The notes under the pieces: generated by a model
Told to the model about the DNA's origin: nothing
Seen by the model: the letters and a program-made list of their open reading frames with translations, nothing else
Databases searched by the model: none
Origin: Anthonomus grandis grandis
Lineage: Eukaryota > Arthropoda > Insecta > Coleoptera > Curculionidae
DNA: 64,000 bases
Direction of reading: 5' to 3'
NCBI RefSeq assembly: GCF_022605725.1
Contig: NC_065549.1
Coordinates: 3,038,001 to 3,102,000, forward strand
In this document: positions 12,301 through 25,300 of the stretch, one piece after another
Position numbering within the stretch: the stretch's first letter is position 1
Layout of the letters: the number at the start of each line of letters is the position of its first letter
Translations under genes and position numbers: made by a program

Positions 12301-13659
12301 TTTTTAACCTGTCAGTTGCCAAAGGTAATGATTTAATCAGGTTTTCTGTTATGTTCGAAAGTATTCATTAGATTCATTTGGGTTTAGATTAACATTTGGA
12401 TTCGAATTGATTAATTGATTTGAATTGATATTTATACAGGCTTTTTTTATTATTCTCCAAGATGCTTTGGCTACGTTGTCTGAATTGCGTATAAAATTGG
12501 AATTGGCTGTTTTTTTTTTGTACATTTACAGTACACATAAACATTTTGAAATTCACAAAAAATGTTATAATAAATCAGCTTATTTACAATAATGGTGACT
12601 TCGCGAACCTTTTTTTTTAAGTCAAAGGACTCGCTGAAATCCAGAACTTTTATTGCAAAGATCACTTTATTATCCAGAAAATCTTGACTCTTTTATCTTT
12701 ATTTATCCCGGAGACTCTTTGCTTGATGCACAAGAAGTATTCTATAGTTATCCAATGGAAAAATAATACTCCTCATACAATATAAATTTATCAATCCCTG
12801 CATCTTCTTTAAACAAAAAAAACAATTTTTTACGAAAGTAAAAAAATATTTAACCATCTTCCACGGCCTCTTCGTAAGACAGTTTTTTAGGAGGTAAGAA
12901 AGATGTTAGTTGTAAAAGATTACTACACTATAAAACAATACTTCTTGGATCATTTTTAGGTTTATTTAACTTTGACTTACTGTGGGAGGTTCAGATTTCA
13001 TAAAAAAAAAATACAGTAGACACTCGATAGTGTGAATATCGGATAGCGGAAACCCCGCATAACGGAAACAGCACTATTTTATGCATTGACCACCGTATAC
13101 CGTGAACAAACGATCCCCCGTTAATGAAAACAAATGTAATTTACTTGCTTTTCCTTCTTTTAATGACAAGTTTTACTGAATCTTTATTTATATTAACGAT
13201 AATTTTAATTGAACCAGCAAACTCAAAGCTCTCAGTTTATTATTTGGTAATTAATAAAAACCGCCACGCGGATATTGTCTTTTGTATACGAGTCAATAAG
13301 AGAACAAATTCGGAATCACTCAAAAAAAAAAATAACCTCAAACATGGTGTGTGTGTTTTTTTCAGTGTGACTACTGCGACGAATCTCCGATATTAGGCGC
13401 GAGATGGCACTGTACCGTTTGCGCGGAATCGGTAGATTTCTGCACCGATTGCGTGGTGTCTCAGATGTATTCGGAGGCGCCCCACCCTTTCCACCACTGG
13501 CTCAGCGTTTACATGGACGGCTCGGAAAAAAGCGACTATTTACTCAGAGGGTTCGCGGAGCCCTCGAGACCGTTCGAGAAACAAATCGAGCAGGAATTGA
13601 AGTCGAAAGAGTTCGGCGTCGACGGGTTCGAGAGCGGGGAGGACACCGATTCTGAGTGA
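9383..13659 (+). CDS. ZZZ3 / Atac1-type SANT and ZZ zinc-finger subunit of the ATAC complex
   Basis: Exons: 9383-9529, 11213-11329, 11383-11519, 11577-11680, 11734-11846, 11901-12054, 12109-12275, 13366-13659. They splice in frame to 410 aa. After an acidic N-terminal region comes a SANT/Myb domain (about residues 134-190) opening AWTPEEQKRLEELL and ending NRTVQQVASRIQKYF. A C-terminal ZZ finger (314-357) has its ligand pairs C314/C317, C329/C332, C339/C342 and the closing histidines in HPFHHW, and the tail is acidic (ending EDTDSE). This order matches human ZZZ3 and Drosophila Atac1, the ATAC histone acetyltransferase subunit whose ZZ finger reads histone H3 tails. It is nuclear by family. 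Introns 1 and 7 are long (1.7 and 1.1 kb) and carry repeats. The start is the first ATG after a short leader, 340 bp from the P450 stop in the same direction. Confidence 0.9.
10130..10520. repeat. Cluster of TGCCTGGAAG-type repeats in intron 1 of the ZZZ3-like gene
   Basis: Variants of AACTGCCTGGAAGA recur at intervals of about 40-60 bases: near 10135 (imperfect), 10163, 10209, 10297 (GCTTGGAAGA), 10367 (weak) and 10421, with reversed forms near 10240 and 10506 (CTTCCAGGAAGTT). GAAGAA-rich spacers separate them. The array is too irregular to be a simple minisatellite. It uses the same core as repeats elsewhere in the window. Confidence 0.7.
13013..13130. mobile_element. Single pogo/Tigger-like terminal sequence
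   Basis: TA followed by CAGTAGACACTCGATAGTGT, then GTGAATATCGGATAGCGG, CCGCATAACGGAAACAG and CCGTATACCGTGAACA. The TA target, the CAGTAGAC start and the spaced GTGAA/GTGAACA blocks are the plan of the terminal repeats of the pogo-like element at 55581. No matching opposite end is seen within intron 7 of the ZZZ3-like gene, so it is a truncated end or a decayed MITE. Confidence 0.5.
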
Positions 13660-14039
13660 CCGTAATATAATATCTTTTTAATGTTTTGCTCTCTTTTTTT
13701 TTACTTATTGCACCTTACAAATAGTTACTCACAGTTAAATAACAAAAGGGAAAACAAGGAATTTAGTTACAAGAAGTTTTAACAAACACTTTTTGCGGCC
13801 TTAGCTTGAATTCAGTATTACTATATTGTTGGTCATAGGTTGAAATAAATGGCTTTTAAGTGATCAAACTTAACATTCAAAAATTTTTGTTGGTCGACTA
13901 TAAAAGGTTAATCTCAGTGATTCTTACTGTAGCACATTAAAAATTATTAGAAAAAAAACTTGATGACCCGACAATGACAAGAAGTTGACTCTTGCTTTGA
14001 ATTTCTGGGGCTGACTTTTGACTTTGATGTTAGTCATTC

Positions 14040-15622
14040 TTCATAAGGTAAGTTTAATGAAAGACATTATTTTATAGTGATCTCCCATGATTTCTGGATG
14101 TCAGAGTGACATTTGTATCGATTTCAGGGTCAAAAGTGCCTTGTTTCACTTTCTACCGCATCTCACGTTCCACTAACATTCTGGATGTCCTGGAAAAGTT
14201 ATTTTTCAGATGTGACTAAAGACGGGAGACATCATTTCATAGCGATCGTCCATGATTTCTGGATGTCAGAGTGACATTTGTACCAATTTCAGGGTCAAAA
14301 GTGCATTTTTTCACTTTCTACCGCATCACACGTTCCAGGAACATTCTGGATATCCTGGAAAAGTTATTTTTCGGATGTGACAAAACGAACTAAAGACGGG
14401 AGACATCATCTCATAGCGATCGTCCATGATTTCTGGATGTCTGAGTGACATTTGTACCAATTACAGGGTCAAAAGTGCATTTTTTGACTTTCTACTGCAT
14501 CTCTCGTTCCAGGAACATTCTGGATGTCCTGGAAAAGTTATTTTTCAGATGTGACTAAACGAACTAAAGATGGGAGACATCATTTCAGAGCGAACATCGA
14601 TGATTTCTGGTTATTAGACTGACATTTATACCGATTTAAGGGTCAAAAGTGCATTTTTTCACTTTCTACCGCATCTCACGTTCCAGGAACATTCTGGATG
14701 TCCTGGAAAAGTTATTTTTCGTATGTGACTAAACGAACTAAAGACGTGAGACATCATTTCATAACGATCGTCCATGAAATCTGGATGTCAGAGTGACATT
14801 TATACCGATTTCAGGGTCAAAAGTGCATTTTTTACTTTCTACCGCATCTCACGTTCCAGGAACATTCTGGATATCCTGGAAAAGTTTTTTTTCGGATGTG
14901 ACTAAACGAACTAAAGACGGGAGACATCATTTCATAGCGATCGTCCTTGATTTCTTGATGTCAGAGTGACATTTGTACCGATTTCAGGGTCAAAAGTGCC
15001 ATTTTTCACTTTCTACCGCATCTCCCGTTCCAGGAACATTCTGGATGTCCTGGAAAAGTTATTTTTCGTATGTGACTAAACGAACTAAAGACGGGAGACA
15101 TCATTTCATAACGATCATCCATGATTTCTGGATGTCAGAGTGACATTTGTACCAATTTCAGGGTCAAAAGTGCATTTTTTCACTTTCTACCGCATCTCAC
15201 GTTCCAGGAACACTCTGGATGTCCTGGAAAAGTTATTTTTCGGATGTGACTAAACGAACTAAAGACATGAGACATCATTTCATAACGATCGTCCATGAAA
15301 TCTGGATGTCAGAGTGACATTTATACCGATTTCAGGGTCAAAAGTGCATTTTTTACTTTCTACCGCATCTCACGTTCCAGGAACATTCTGGATGTCCTGG
15401 AAGAGTTATTTTTCGGATGTGACAAAATGAACTAAAGACGGGAGACTTCATTTCATAGCGATCGTCCATGATTTCTGGATGTCAGAGTGACATTTGTACC
15501 GATTTCAGGGTCAAAAGTGCCATTTTTCACTTTCTACCGCATCTCACGTTCCAGGAACATTCTGGATGTCCTGGAAAAGTTATTTTTCGGATGTAACAAA
15601 ACGAACTAAAGACGGGAGTCTA
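14040..15622. repeat. Satellite array, 174-bp monomer, about nine copies
   Basis: The phrase GGTCAAAAGTGC recurs at 14128, 14293, 14467, 14641, 14815, 14988, 15162, 15336 and 15509. The spacings are 165, 174, 174, 174, 173, 174, 174 and 173. Copies look more than 90 percent alike. The first interval is short because one unit lacks nine bases between two ACTAAA direct repeats (ACTAAACGAACTAAAG reduced to ACTAAAG), a clean slippage deletion. Each monomer also contains CGTTCCAGGAACATTCTGG and GATGTCCTGGAAAAGTT. The array ends abruptly near 15620. It fills the space between the ZZZ3-like and TRPA genes; the rest of that gap (13660-14039 and 15623-16323) shows nothing codable. Confidence 0.95.
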
Positions 15623-16323
15623 GAGAGAACGGGTTGACTAGACTAATGATATTAAAAATACCTAATTTTCTTACAGTAATGTTGATGCTGATGCTATATT
15701 TCAGTCAAATAGTTTCTGTGATATAAACAGTGTTGAAAATTAACTTTGCTTTGAACTAATTGTAACGCCAAGGCTATTGAATTTACAACTGCTTACTGAC
15801 GTTAATTGTCAAATGTCAATAATTTTGATATTTCACAGATGACCGCCATTTTGCTTTTTTTTACTAATACTACCACATTTTTGAATTCCATATAAAAAAC
15901 CTAAAATGTTAAACTAGTTATCTAATATTCACGATTAATTACTCTAATAAAGTATCTGCTGTCATTAAATGCGCTTTAATAAGTTAAAAAAAAAAAACGA
16001 AATATTATCGCCGTTTATTTATATATTTATGTTATCGGGTGTAATTGAAAAACCCGATAAACACCATCGGTTTTTAACCTAATCTTATAATCAAATAAAC
16101 CACAAATGTAAGCAGCATATGCGAATATTTTTTAAAACCTTGACGGCATACGAACGATTAAATTTTCTCGGTCAGAGTGATGACATTTATCGGTGCGGCC
16201 TGCTAAAGAAACCCGATCCGTGCGTCTGCTGATAATAGTTTATATAATGTATAGTTTTTGTTTAATACATATCGTTTTATAGTTTCAGATTTTATAATAT
16301 AAAACTGAATCTACCTCAAAATA

Positions 16324-19300
16324 ATGCCTTATGAATTAGAAGCGTTTATTCCCCATATAAACAATATCGAGAGGCTTTTCAATGGGGTGAAACAACGAAC
16401 TCGCGATGGGGACTTTTACGATGAATTAATTCGATGTGAGAACTTGGAGGAGGTTCGGGAGCTTCTGGAGGGGGCCACCGAGAGTGACTTAGTGAAATCC
16501 AGGTTTAGTGAGACACTGCTACTTAATTTCAAGTAAGTTTTGGCTAAAGCAAAATGGATGTTTTGATGTTTTTAGTCTTACAATTTCCAGTTGATACACC
16601 TGTTTGAGACAGGCATTAGAATAGTCCGTGATATAGCGTAAACAAACTGTTATTGGCGGTTTTCATGTTATTTCAAATTCATTTATTGGTGCCAACATAC
16701 AAAGTCTCATCTCCACAAGTCAACAAAATAAAAAATACATATATGATTATAAATACTGCATTAAAAATATCAAGTAACACAATAATAATTACAAAATGTA
16801 ATTTTTAATAAAATTCAAACTTTAGCTAGAGATATATTATATAGGCCCATGTTTAAAAGAAATGAAAGTTTAAAAATGCATCTACTGAATAAAATGAGTT
16901 TTCGATTAGTGTATTTCTCAATTGGGATTTGAATTGCAAAAAGGGTAGTTCTATAAGTCTGCCAGGTAGCTTATTAACCCCTTACCGCATACTGTGCCAA
17001 ATTTGGAACATGTTTTTTAAACCTAATTCTTAAACAGGCACTGTGGTTTTATGCCGCGACCACAATTTGTCCCATATTTGGCACCTTCGCTTCTTTATTT
17101 TCAATTAATATTGTCGCCGCCTAGCGCTTATTTTGTGAATTAGGTCAGATCTTGTTTAGCCGCCGGCATCCACGTATTACAACGTTTATTTATAAAGTTG
17201 AAGTGATCATAAAACACATAAAAATATTTTTTTTAATTTGTAAAATTATCTATGTTTTGGTAAGTATTTATTCATGAGATCTTGGTATAATTATGCCTTT
17301 CAATGCATATAGTTGCCATTTTTTTGTCATTTATTTACTTGTGCCATATTTGACGCAACTTGCAGTAAAGGAAAAAATCATCAATTTTTTCAGGTGGATC
17401 CAAAACGGTTTTACGGTACCAAAACTGTTGATATTCCAAATCAAAGTGGTAGTGAAGATGAAAATTTGTCAGACGACAACCTTTACCAAAACAGAACACT
17501 ATTTTCTAAAGTTTTATTGGAAGAGTCCAGCGAAGATGAACAGATTGGGAGAGAAGTTGAGGATGTCATAATTTGTGAAACCGATTATTCTGATAGTGAA
17601 GATGATGTTCCCTTTTCAACCCTAGCTCCAGCGTACAAGAAAAAGAAAACAAACACGGTGGTTCTTGAATGAGAAAAAAACATAATATGAAGGTAGCTGA
17701 GGAAGACAAATTATTCAAAGGAACTGAATCTTTAGAAATCGATATTTTGAATTTTAATGCTATTTTTGATTTTTTCAAGTTTTTTTTACTCATGAAATAC
17801 TTGTGTATATAGTGGCACAGACTAATTTATATGCTATCTAATGTAGACCAGCAAATATAAGCAAGGAAGAAATAAATATTTTTATTGGAGTTTGCATATA
17901 CATGTCTGTAGCATACCTGCCATCTACTAGAACTTATTGGAGCAGTACCTTGGGTATCACTGCAATAACCGAAGCTATAATATGCAATAGATTTGAAGAA
18001 ATAAAACGTTTTATTCACTTCAATGATAATACAAAGCAGCAACACAATCGTGATGAACCTGACTATGATAAGCTTTTCAAAATCCGTCCCTTTATAGAAA
18101 AAATGCGAGAAAGATACTTACTTGTTCCAAAAGAAGAACATCTTGCAGTTGACGAACAAATTATTCCTACAAAACTCGAATAACCCTAAAGCAATATAAC
18201 CCGAAGAAACCTCATAAATGGGGTTACAAGGTATTTGTACTAAGTGGAGTATCAGGCTTCAGCAATGATTTTGATTTCTTTTCTGGACCAACTAAGTTGC
18301 TCATCAACCAGATCTTGGAGCAAGTAGTAATGTGGTAGTAAAACTGACAGAGTCAGTTCCAAGGAATCAAAATTACAAAGTTTTTTTTGATAATTGGTTT
18401 ACGAGCCTTCCACTACCTGTTTATCTCAGCAAAGAGGGCATTTTGCCTCTTGGTACTATTCGCAAAAATCGAATTCCAGATTTTGATTTTCCTAAGGAAT
18501 CTGCAATGAAAAAAAAAGGAAGGGGCACGGTTGTTGAAAAAGTGGCTCGAGTGGATGAAACAGATGTGTCTGTAGTTTCGTGGTTTGATAATAAAATAGT
18601 TACTGCAGTATCAACCTATGTATTTCACATTAAAAAGAAAGCATATGATCCCTCGTCCAAAGTGTATAGAAGTATACAATAATTATATGGGCGGTGTGGA
18701 TCTTTTGGATTCCATGCTAGGCTATTATAGGATACTAATAAGATCAAAAAAATTTTACCTAAGAATTTTTTTTTATTTCCTTGACATGTTATGTTGTAAC
18801 AGTTGGATATTATGGAGAAGATCGGTCATAAGTACGAATTCTGACGAATGTTATTTGCCACTGAATGAGTTGAAACTTGGAATGGCGGAAATTCTAACAA
18901 GATCTAATGTAATATCAAGAAAGCGAGGCAGACCTAGTTGCGCACTTCAGCCACAACTAGAATTTAAAAAAAAGGAAATATCCTTTTGCGTAAATACCAG
19001 CCCAAGAAATTCGTCGCGATAATGTGGGCCATCTTCCTGAGTGGTATAAAGATCGCCAGAGAAGCAAATTTCCTGAGTGTAAGGGTAAAATCCAAATTAC
19101 ATGTGAAAAGTTTAATGTCAGGTTGTGTTTAAATAAAGATCGAAATTGTTTTCGCCGTTTTCACGTGGAATAATTAAATATTCTTAAGGTTTATATTTAG
19201 TTTAAATATTTTTTATATGTTTATAATGTTTTTAAATAAATACGTTTTCTGGTAATTTTTTTATATTTTTTCCTATGGGAAAATTTATGCCAAATCTGGC

Positions 19301-22300
19301 TCATGTCAAAAATGTCATTTTTTTTAAAAAACAAAACATTTTTTTAAATATTTTTCTACTTAATCTTGCGACATAAACTATCACATATATTTTTTTCAAT
19401 TTAAATTAAAAAATCATGCAGTAAGGGGTTAAAAAGCTTAACAGCCAAAAACCCCACACCACTCTGACACCTAGTCAAGCGTTGGTATATGGGGACTAGT
19501 CTGTTCACGTTCCGCGTTTCGTAGCCGTGGACTTCTTCATGCACTCGTATATTGTGATTTATTTCTGTGTACCCACAACAGATTTTCAAATATATAAACA
19601 GATGGTTAGATTGGAAAAACATATCTACAGTCATCCCTAAAAGTCAGTCCACCCAGGATTCTAACAGCCTTTCTCTATAGAGCAAATAATCTTTATGCGA
19701 GGAGCATGCCCCCATGCTAAAATGGCGTAAGTTGAAACAGGATGGAAGGTTCCAAAATAGGCTGTTCTTTGAACCGTGGGTAGACAGCGGAGAGCATATA
19801 CAACAGTTCGAAGTTTTCCCGCGACATTGTCAATGTGCGCAAGCCATTGAAGGAGGACCCCCAAAAATTTAACTGTTCAACTGCTGGCCATCTCCGACTG
19901 TCTCATCGTGAAAATGACCTTATTTGTCTTGACCTTATCTGCGTTTGAGTGTAGACGGTTCCTGTTAAACCACTCCCGCACTTGACCCTGTATAGCATCC
20001 ATCCCCAGCTCCGTACCATCCAGCGAGTCAGCTGCACATGCTACAGTTGTGTCATCAGCAAAAAGTGTGAACCTACCGGTCTGTTCTATTAAAGGCAAGT
20101 CATTTATATAGATTAAAAAAAGCATGGGGCCCAAAACTGAGCCTTGGGGAACCCTCATGGTAATATTACTTTGAGCTGATGATACCCCATTCACACTTAC
20201 AACGGGCCCCCTATCTGTCAAATACGAAGCCAGAAACCTATTACTATCAGGACTAAAACTATACTTAGCAAGTTTTTGCCACAGAATAAAAGATTAAGTG
20301 ATTAAAAAATCCATGACAAAAGCAACAATGTCCAGGATTGCCATAACTGTATTCCTGTTTTTTCGGAAACCAAACTGGCAGGTTGTAAATAGATCATTTT
20401 CCTCAAAAAACCTTACTGTCCGATAGATATCAGGTTTGTCACGGTCCTCCTTTTTAAAAATAGGTATTACCTTGGCTGACTTTAGTATTTCTGAAAAAGT
20501 GTTATTCTGGAGACATCAGTTTATTAGTTTGGTCAGGGGACCAATAACATTTAAGCCGAAGATATCGCGACTTTATTTTTTAAATTTGTTATTATATCCT
20601 CTATAAAAGATACAGGCGAGAAGGAGAATGAATTTCCCGAAGCATTCAGACATGGCTAAATCTCTACCGGATCGTTTTATGAAATAGGAATGCTTTGGGA
20701 GTGTTATGAGCAATATTTGAAAAAAAAAAGTTAAATTCATCGGGTTACAATTGACGTTTTCTTTTGATTTAAAAATGCCCATATTAGATTGAATTTATAT
20801 TAGATAGAATTTATCAGATGCATTAATAAAGTGATCGTTAGCCTTGATCTTTGTTTGCTGTATGGCTGATCTGTAGATTATTCTGAAGTTTTTAAGTTCT
20901 CTGTTAGCAGCTGGAGAATTATATTGTCACTTGAGAGATGTAAATGTTCCCGCATTGATTTTAGGTCAGCATCAAACCAGGCCATACCGCAAGTTTGATC
21001 AGATCTAATTTTATATGTTTTTTTCTGGAGAGGACAGAATAAAGGCCTCCTCCAAATTTTCCATAAATTCCCTGAAACACTCACCATCCAACGTCCACAT
21101 CCACATCAGACACAAAATTCCAGTCACACGAAGAGACTCTATCAAAGAATACCTCAAAGACATACCTCTTCGCGTTAATGGTCGACATACCCTGTTACAG
21201 ACACTCACCCTACTATTGATATTGGCACTGATGGGTAGGTGGATTTCCTGAACAAGATGATCAGATATTCGAACATCAACAACGTTCGATACAAAATAAT
21301 CCATCCCAAAGTTAATAAAGATATTGTCGAGACAAGTGCCAGACCTTGTATTGCTAATAATTGTTTTCTTAAACCCATAACTTTCTAGGGTGTCAGAGAG
21401 GCTTAGAGCTTCTGTCTAGATTGTGTTGAAGCGAACGTTAAAATCCCCTACCATAATATTTTTTTTATTATTATTAATCACATTTAATAGTGTTTCTAAT
21501 AATTCCAAAAATGACTGAAAACTTCTTAATGGTGACCTATATAATGCTAAAACATACAAGTTAAAATCAGTAAGATGTACAGCACAACATTCAAGATATT
21601 TTTCTTTACAAAACACACTAAAATCATAAGCTAAAACATCGTTTTACATATATACATACACCTCCGCCCTTGAGTAAATAGAGGCTTGCTTGTATGAACC
21701 AATATGCTTAAGTGCTGTTGCCTTCTTCTTCTGGAGAAAGCCAATGCTCTGACATACGCACAATGCTATAATAAACGCGCTCCAGATTTGTTTACATTTT
21801 CAATAATAACTATTTTCAGAAATATCCTGAACGTAGCCTGTACCGACCTGAACCTACCTCCTGAAAAATTCCAACTCTTATACGAGCACATCCTGAATCG
21901 TTTTAGTCAATTGGACAGTTACGGTGAAGAGAACTGGTACTATTGGGAACCGATACATTTCGCTGTCTACTTAACTTACGAGGAACGGCTCGGTACCATT
22001 GTGAAAGTATACTCGGAAAACAAGGACAAACTGAACGTTTTAACCGTTTTCTCCGAGAACGCTTTGCACGTGCTGCTGGAGTACGGGCGCAGGACGGAAT
22101 CGTTTCACGTGCAACTGTCCAACGGGTGGGAGAGCAGGCTGTGTCACGTAATTGCCGAGGAGAAAGCGGAAGTGGTCCGTTGCGCCAAGATACTTATCGA
22201 TGCGGGTAAGTCAGTCAACGTTGTTCTGTGTTACCGTTTAAAAGGTGCAATTTACTGTTTTTTTTTTCAGGAATAATTTGAATTTTTATTATTTATTTAC

Positions 22301-25300
22301 TTATAATGCATCAGCGAAAAGGTTAATTAGAGATACAATTTCTTAAAAAAAGGCAATTCACCTTGATGTTTCAATAAATTATCATCCAAAATATTAGTTC
22401 AAACACAGATATCTACTTCGATAAGTTTGAATATTTTGACAAATATGTACACTGAAGTGATTAAGTGGCTTTGGCATCCATGAAAATTAATCGTTTTTTT
22501 CTTAAAAGCGATGTTAAAGCCGGGTTATGAAAAGAAAAGCTATATTACAGGCACTTACAGTGTGTTAAATATCACTGTTTTAAACCACCCGAGTGCCTGG
22601 ACTACAACTTCTATTAATCTTAAAAACGGCGATGAGCCGAGTAGTTTCATATAAAAATATCATAATTTATTTATTATTTTTGTATTTATTTATTTATTTA
22701 GAGTCCTGTGAACACAATAATACAAATGGACATACATATTTCTAATCATATAAAATGACATTAGTAAATAGGAAAGGTAGCATACACCCAGGAATATTAA
22801 ATTCTCTATGTGTCACTATAATTTCGTGAGAATTACTATTAATTAATTAAAAAAAACAACAGATAGTTGTAGACCTTTATTCAAAAATTTAAAAATCATA
22901 ACACTGCCTGGCCTATACATCCACCAATGTCTGATGTTGGCTGGAACACACTCTTTTAGATTTAGCACAGTAAATAGTAGGCACTTATATGACACCAGAC
23001 ATGGGGGAAATCTCTTACTTCCACAACACCGGCTTAGTCTGACCCATAAGTCGAAAAATTCATCCATTACCCCAAAGATGCTGGTCATACACTTTTATAA
23101 AAGGTAAAAAACACGAAATCTACAGCATCACAAATACATTTAATAAAATTACCAAGGTTACATGTTTCGCTCGACTAGAGCCTCATCAGACCAAAACAAT
23201 AATTAAAATTATGTAACCCGAAAAAAGGAGAATTCAACAAAAACTTACCATAACATACACAAAACACCTGACATATAAGTAAACAAAGCTTACAATAAAG
23301 TTGCACTATCTATGTACAAAGAACTCAACTAAACAATCAAATCACTTTATACATTTTATAAATCTAACCATCATTTAAGAGTCTAGAACTACTTGAGATT
23401 ATTAAAAACTAGGTGGCCATCAAAATCAAACCTTTCATTAACACAGGACAGATCTGGGCTTTTAAAAGCTTTACTAATCTCCATTATCTCCAACAAGTCT
23501 AGTTTTTTTACTTTTGTTGCATTGATGCAATATTTTTATTATTGAGTCGAGGAGGTGATTAGCAAAAGCTGATCTGGTCACTGTGATTTCGGTATTTTTA
23601 AATTTATTATATTGGGCCTTGTGTTCACTAATCCTTGTAGAAATGTTCCTACCAGACTGGCCGACGTACACTGCAGGGCACTCTTTACGCCTAAACTCAT
23701 AAACTCCTTGAGAAGATAGCGGGGGTAGTTTATCTTTAGTTTTAATTAGATGTCTTTTTAATGTATTATTGGTTTTAAAAGCTGGGATTATGCCAAAGGG
23801 AGAAAAAAAGCGGGATAGTTGTGACGAAATTGGTCCAAAATAAGTAAACGACCTAAAAGTTTTGCCTTTAACCTAGTCTATCAACATTTATCGAATATTA
23901 TACTTTCATACCTGTAAAACAAATGGTTCATGTATACTTAGTGAACATTTCTGATGCGAACCAAAATTGTATTCTGTTTTATATTGTGAATAAAAAGTAA
24001 GTTTTTTGTTTGCTATGTTATTTAGGTAAAACTCTGATACATTAATGTCTCCCTTTATGCAGTGTATTATTGGTGTTCGACAGTCTATACTTTTTGACGA
24101 TGCTAAGCTGTTGGATGTATACGAGCAAATAAAGAAGTATTATTTTTATTATTACTGTATATATATCTATTTATACAAATATAACATATTCATGCATAGC
24201 TAGTAACTTATTAACAAAAATCACTGATATGATATAACAAAAAAACAGTAATCATATATAGAATGATTCATTAAGAATGGGGAATCTCTGAACTGGAGAT
24301 ACTACACACCAAAATATGGCGATTAAACATCTCACAGGGTATTTGTAAGTTGGAACTTTAATTTGAAATTTCTTAATCATTTTATGATTTTAAGCAGTAT
24401 CGTCGTGAAAATTGGCGACATTAATGTGTTTTGACATGAAAATTACGAATTTTGGGGTGAATTTAGCATTATTTATACAGGGCGTTAGTTACACCCTATT
24501 ACTTAGGTAAATTACAACTTACCTTTTTTTGCCTAATCAGTTATGGCTAAAACGAGTAAAATATCTAAAAGGCAGCTCAATTTTGAATTAAAAAAGGTAC
24601 TTTAAAGGTTGGGATTTTTATAGTAAAACATGATAGTAGCATAAAAATAAAGTAGACGTACTTTTAAGCGTTCAGTAAAAAGAATCTATTCTTTCTAAAT
24701 ATGATCCGCAATATACATGATATATGTTTGTAGAATTTTGCATTACACGTCATGCGTAAAGAGCATTAACATGTAATGCATTCAGAATAAATATTATTGA
24801 TTCAACCAATGTTTTGTAGATGTTTATTTAGACATTTTCTCAGCTCATAAAATTTATGAATAAAGCATCTAAGCCTTTTACACACTTGATCACAAATTAT
24901 TGACAAGGGTCTTGTTAATAATTTTTACTCCTAAGTATGTTACTTTATCTACCTCCTTTAGATCAAATACGCTGCCACTACTATTTTTTATACTTATTCA
25001 AATTTGGCCTATTTCAGTTGTTTAGTGAAAAAGCAATAAAAGTGGTTTTCTCAATGTTTAGAGATAGTTTATTTTGATACGGCCAATTTGATTTTTGCAA
25101 GTTCTCTCTCTACTTTTTCTTTTGTAACTTTCCAAGTGTTTCCACTAAACAGACATACTGTGCGTCCTCTTGATATGAAATTATTTCTCCATCTGTTTTG
25201 GTAATTTTTAGTCGCCAGTTTATGTAGAGCATATATAAATATGGGCCCAAGATTGTGCTTTGTGGAATTTCCATTTCAATAGTAACTGTGTCCCTAAATA

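Larger units (their letters stand above)
16676..21660 (-). mobile_element. Jockey/CR1-like LINE, degenerate, split by a piggyBac insertion
   Basis: Read on the minus strand, from right to left: an endonuclease fragment at 21616-21416 with YRSP and VGDFN; a middle region about 21300-20880; RT palm at 20221-19877 with RVPQGSVLGPMLFLIYINDL and LFADDT; thumb at 19864-19661; and the C-terminal region down to 19434. The coding sequence then resumes on the far side of the piggyBac element, at about 16975-16855 (NKLPGRLIELPFL onward to a stop). A 3' UTR follows and ends near 16676, just past AATAAA on the minus strand. Frameshifts break the frame several times, so it is inactive. Element sequence without the insert is about 2.5 kb, so the 5' part is missing or decayed. 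It lies antisense in intron 1 of the TRPA gene. Confidence 0.85.

Noticed and set aside
13404..13655. Overlapping second frame in the last ZZZ3-like exon
   Set aside because: Arginine-rich shadow frame; the ZZ finger frame has all metal ligands and splices in phase.
14040..15622. CRISPR-like array
   Set aside because: The repeats are head-to-tail 174-bp monomers with no unique spacers, in a eukaryotic genome; this is satellite DNA.
22843..23088. 81-codon minus-strand frame beside the Penelope-like element
   Set aside because: No similarity to PLE or LINE domains and no splice context; probably chance.
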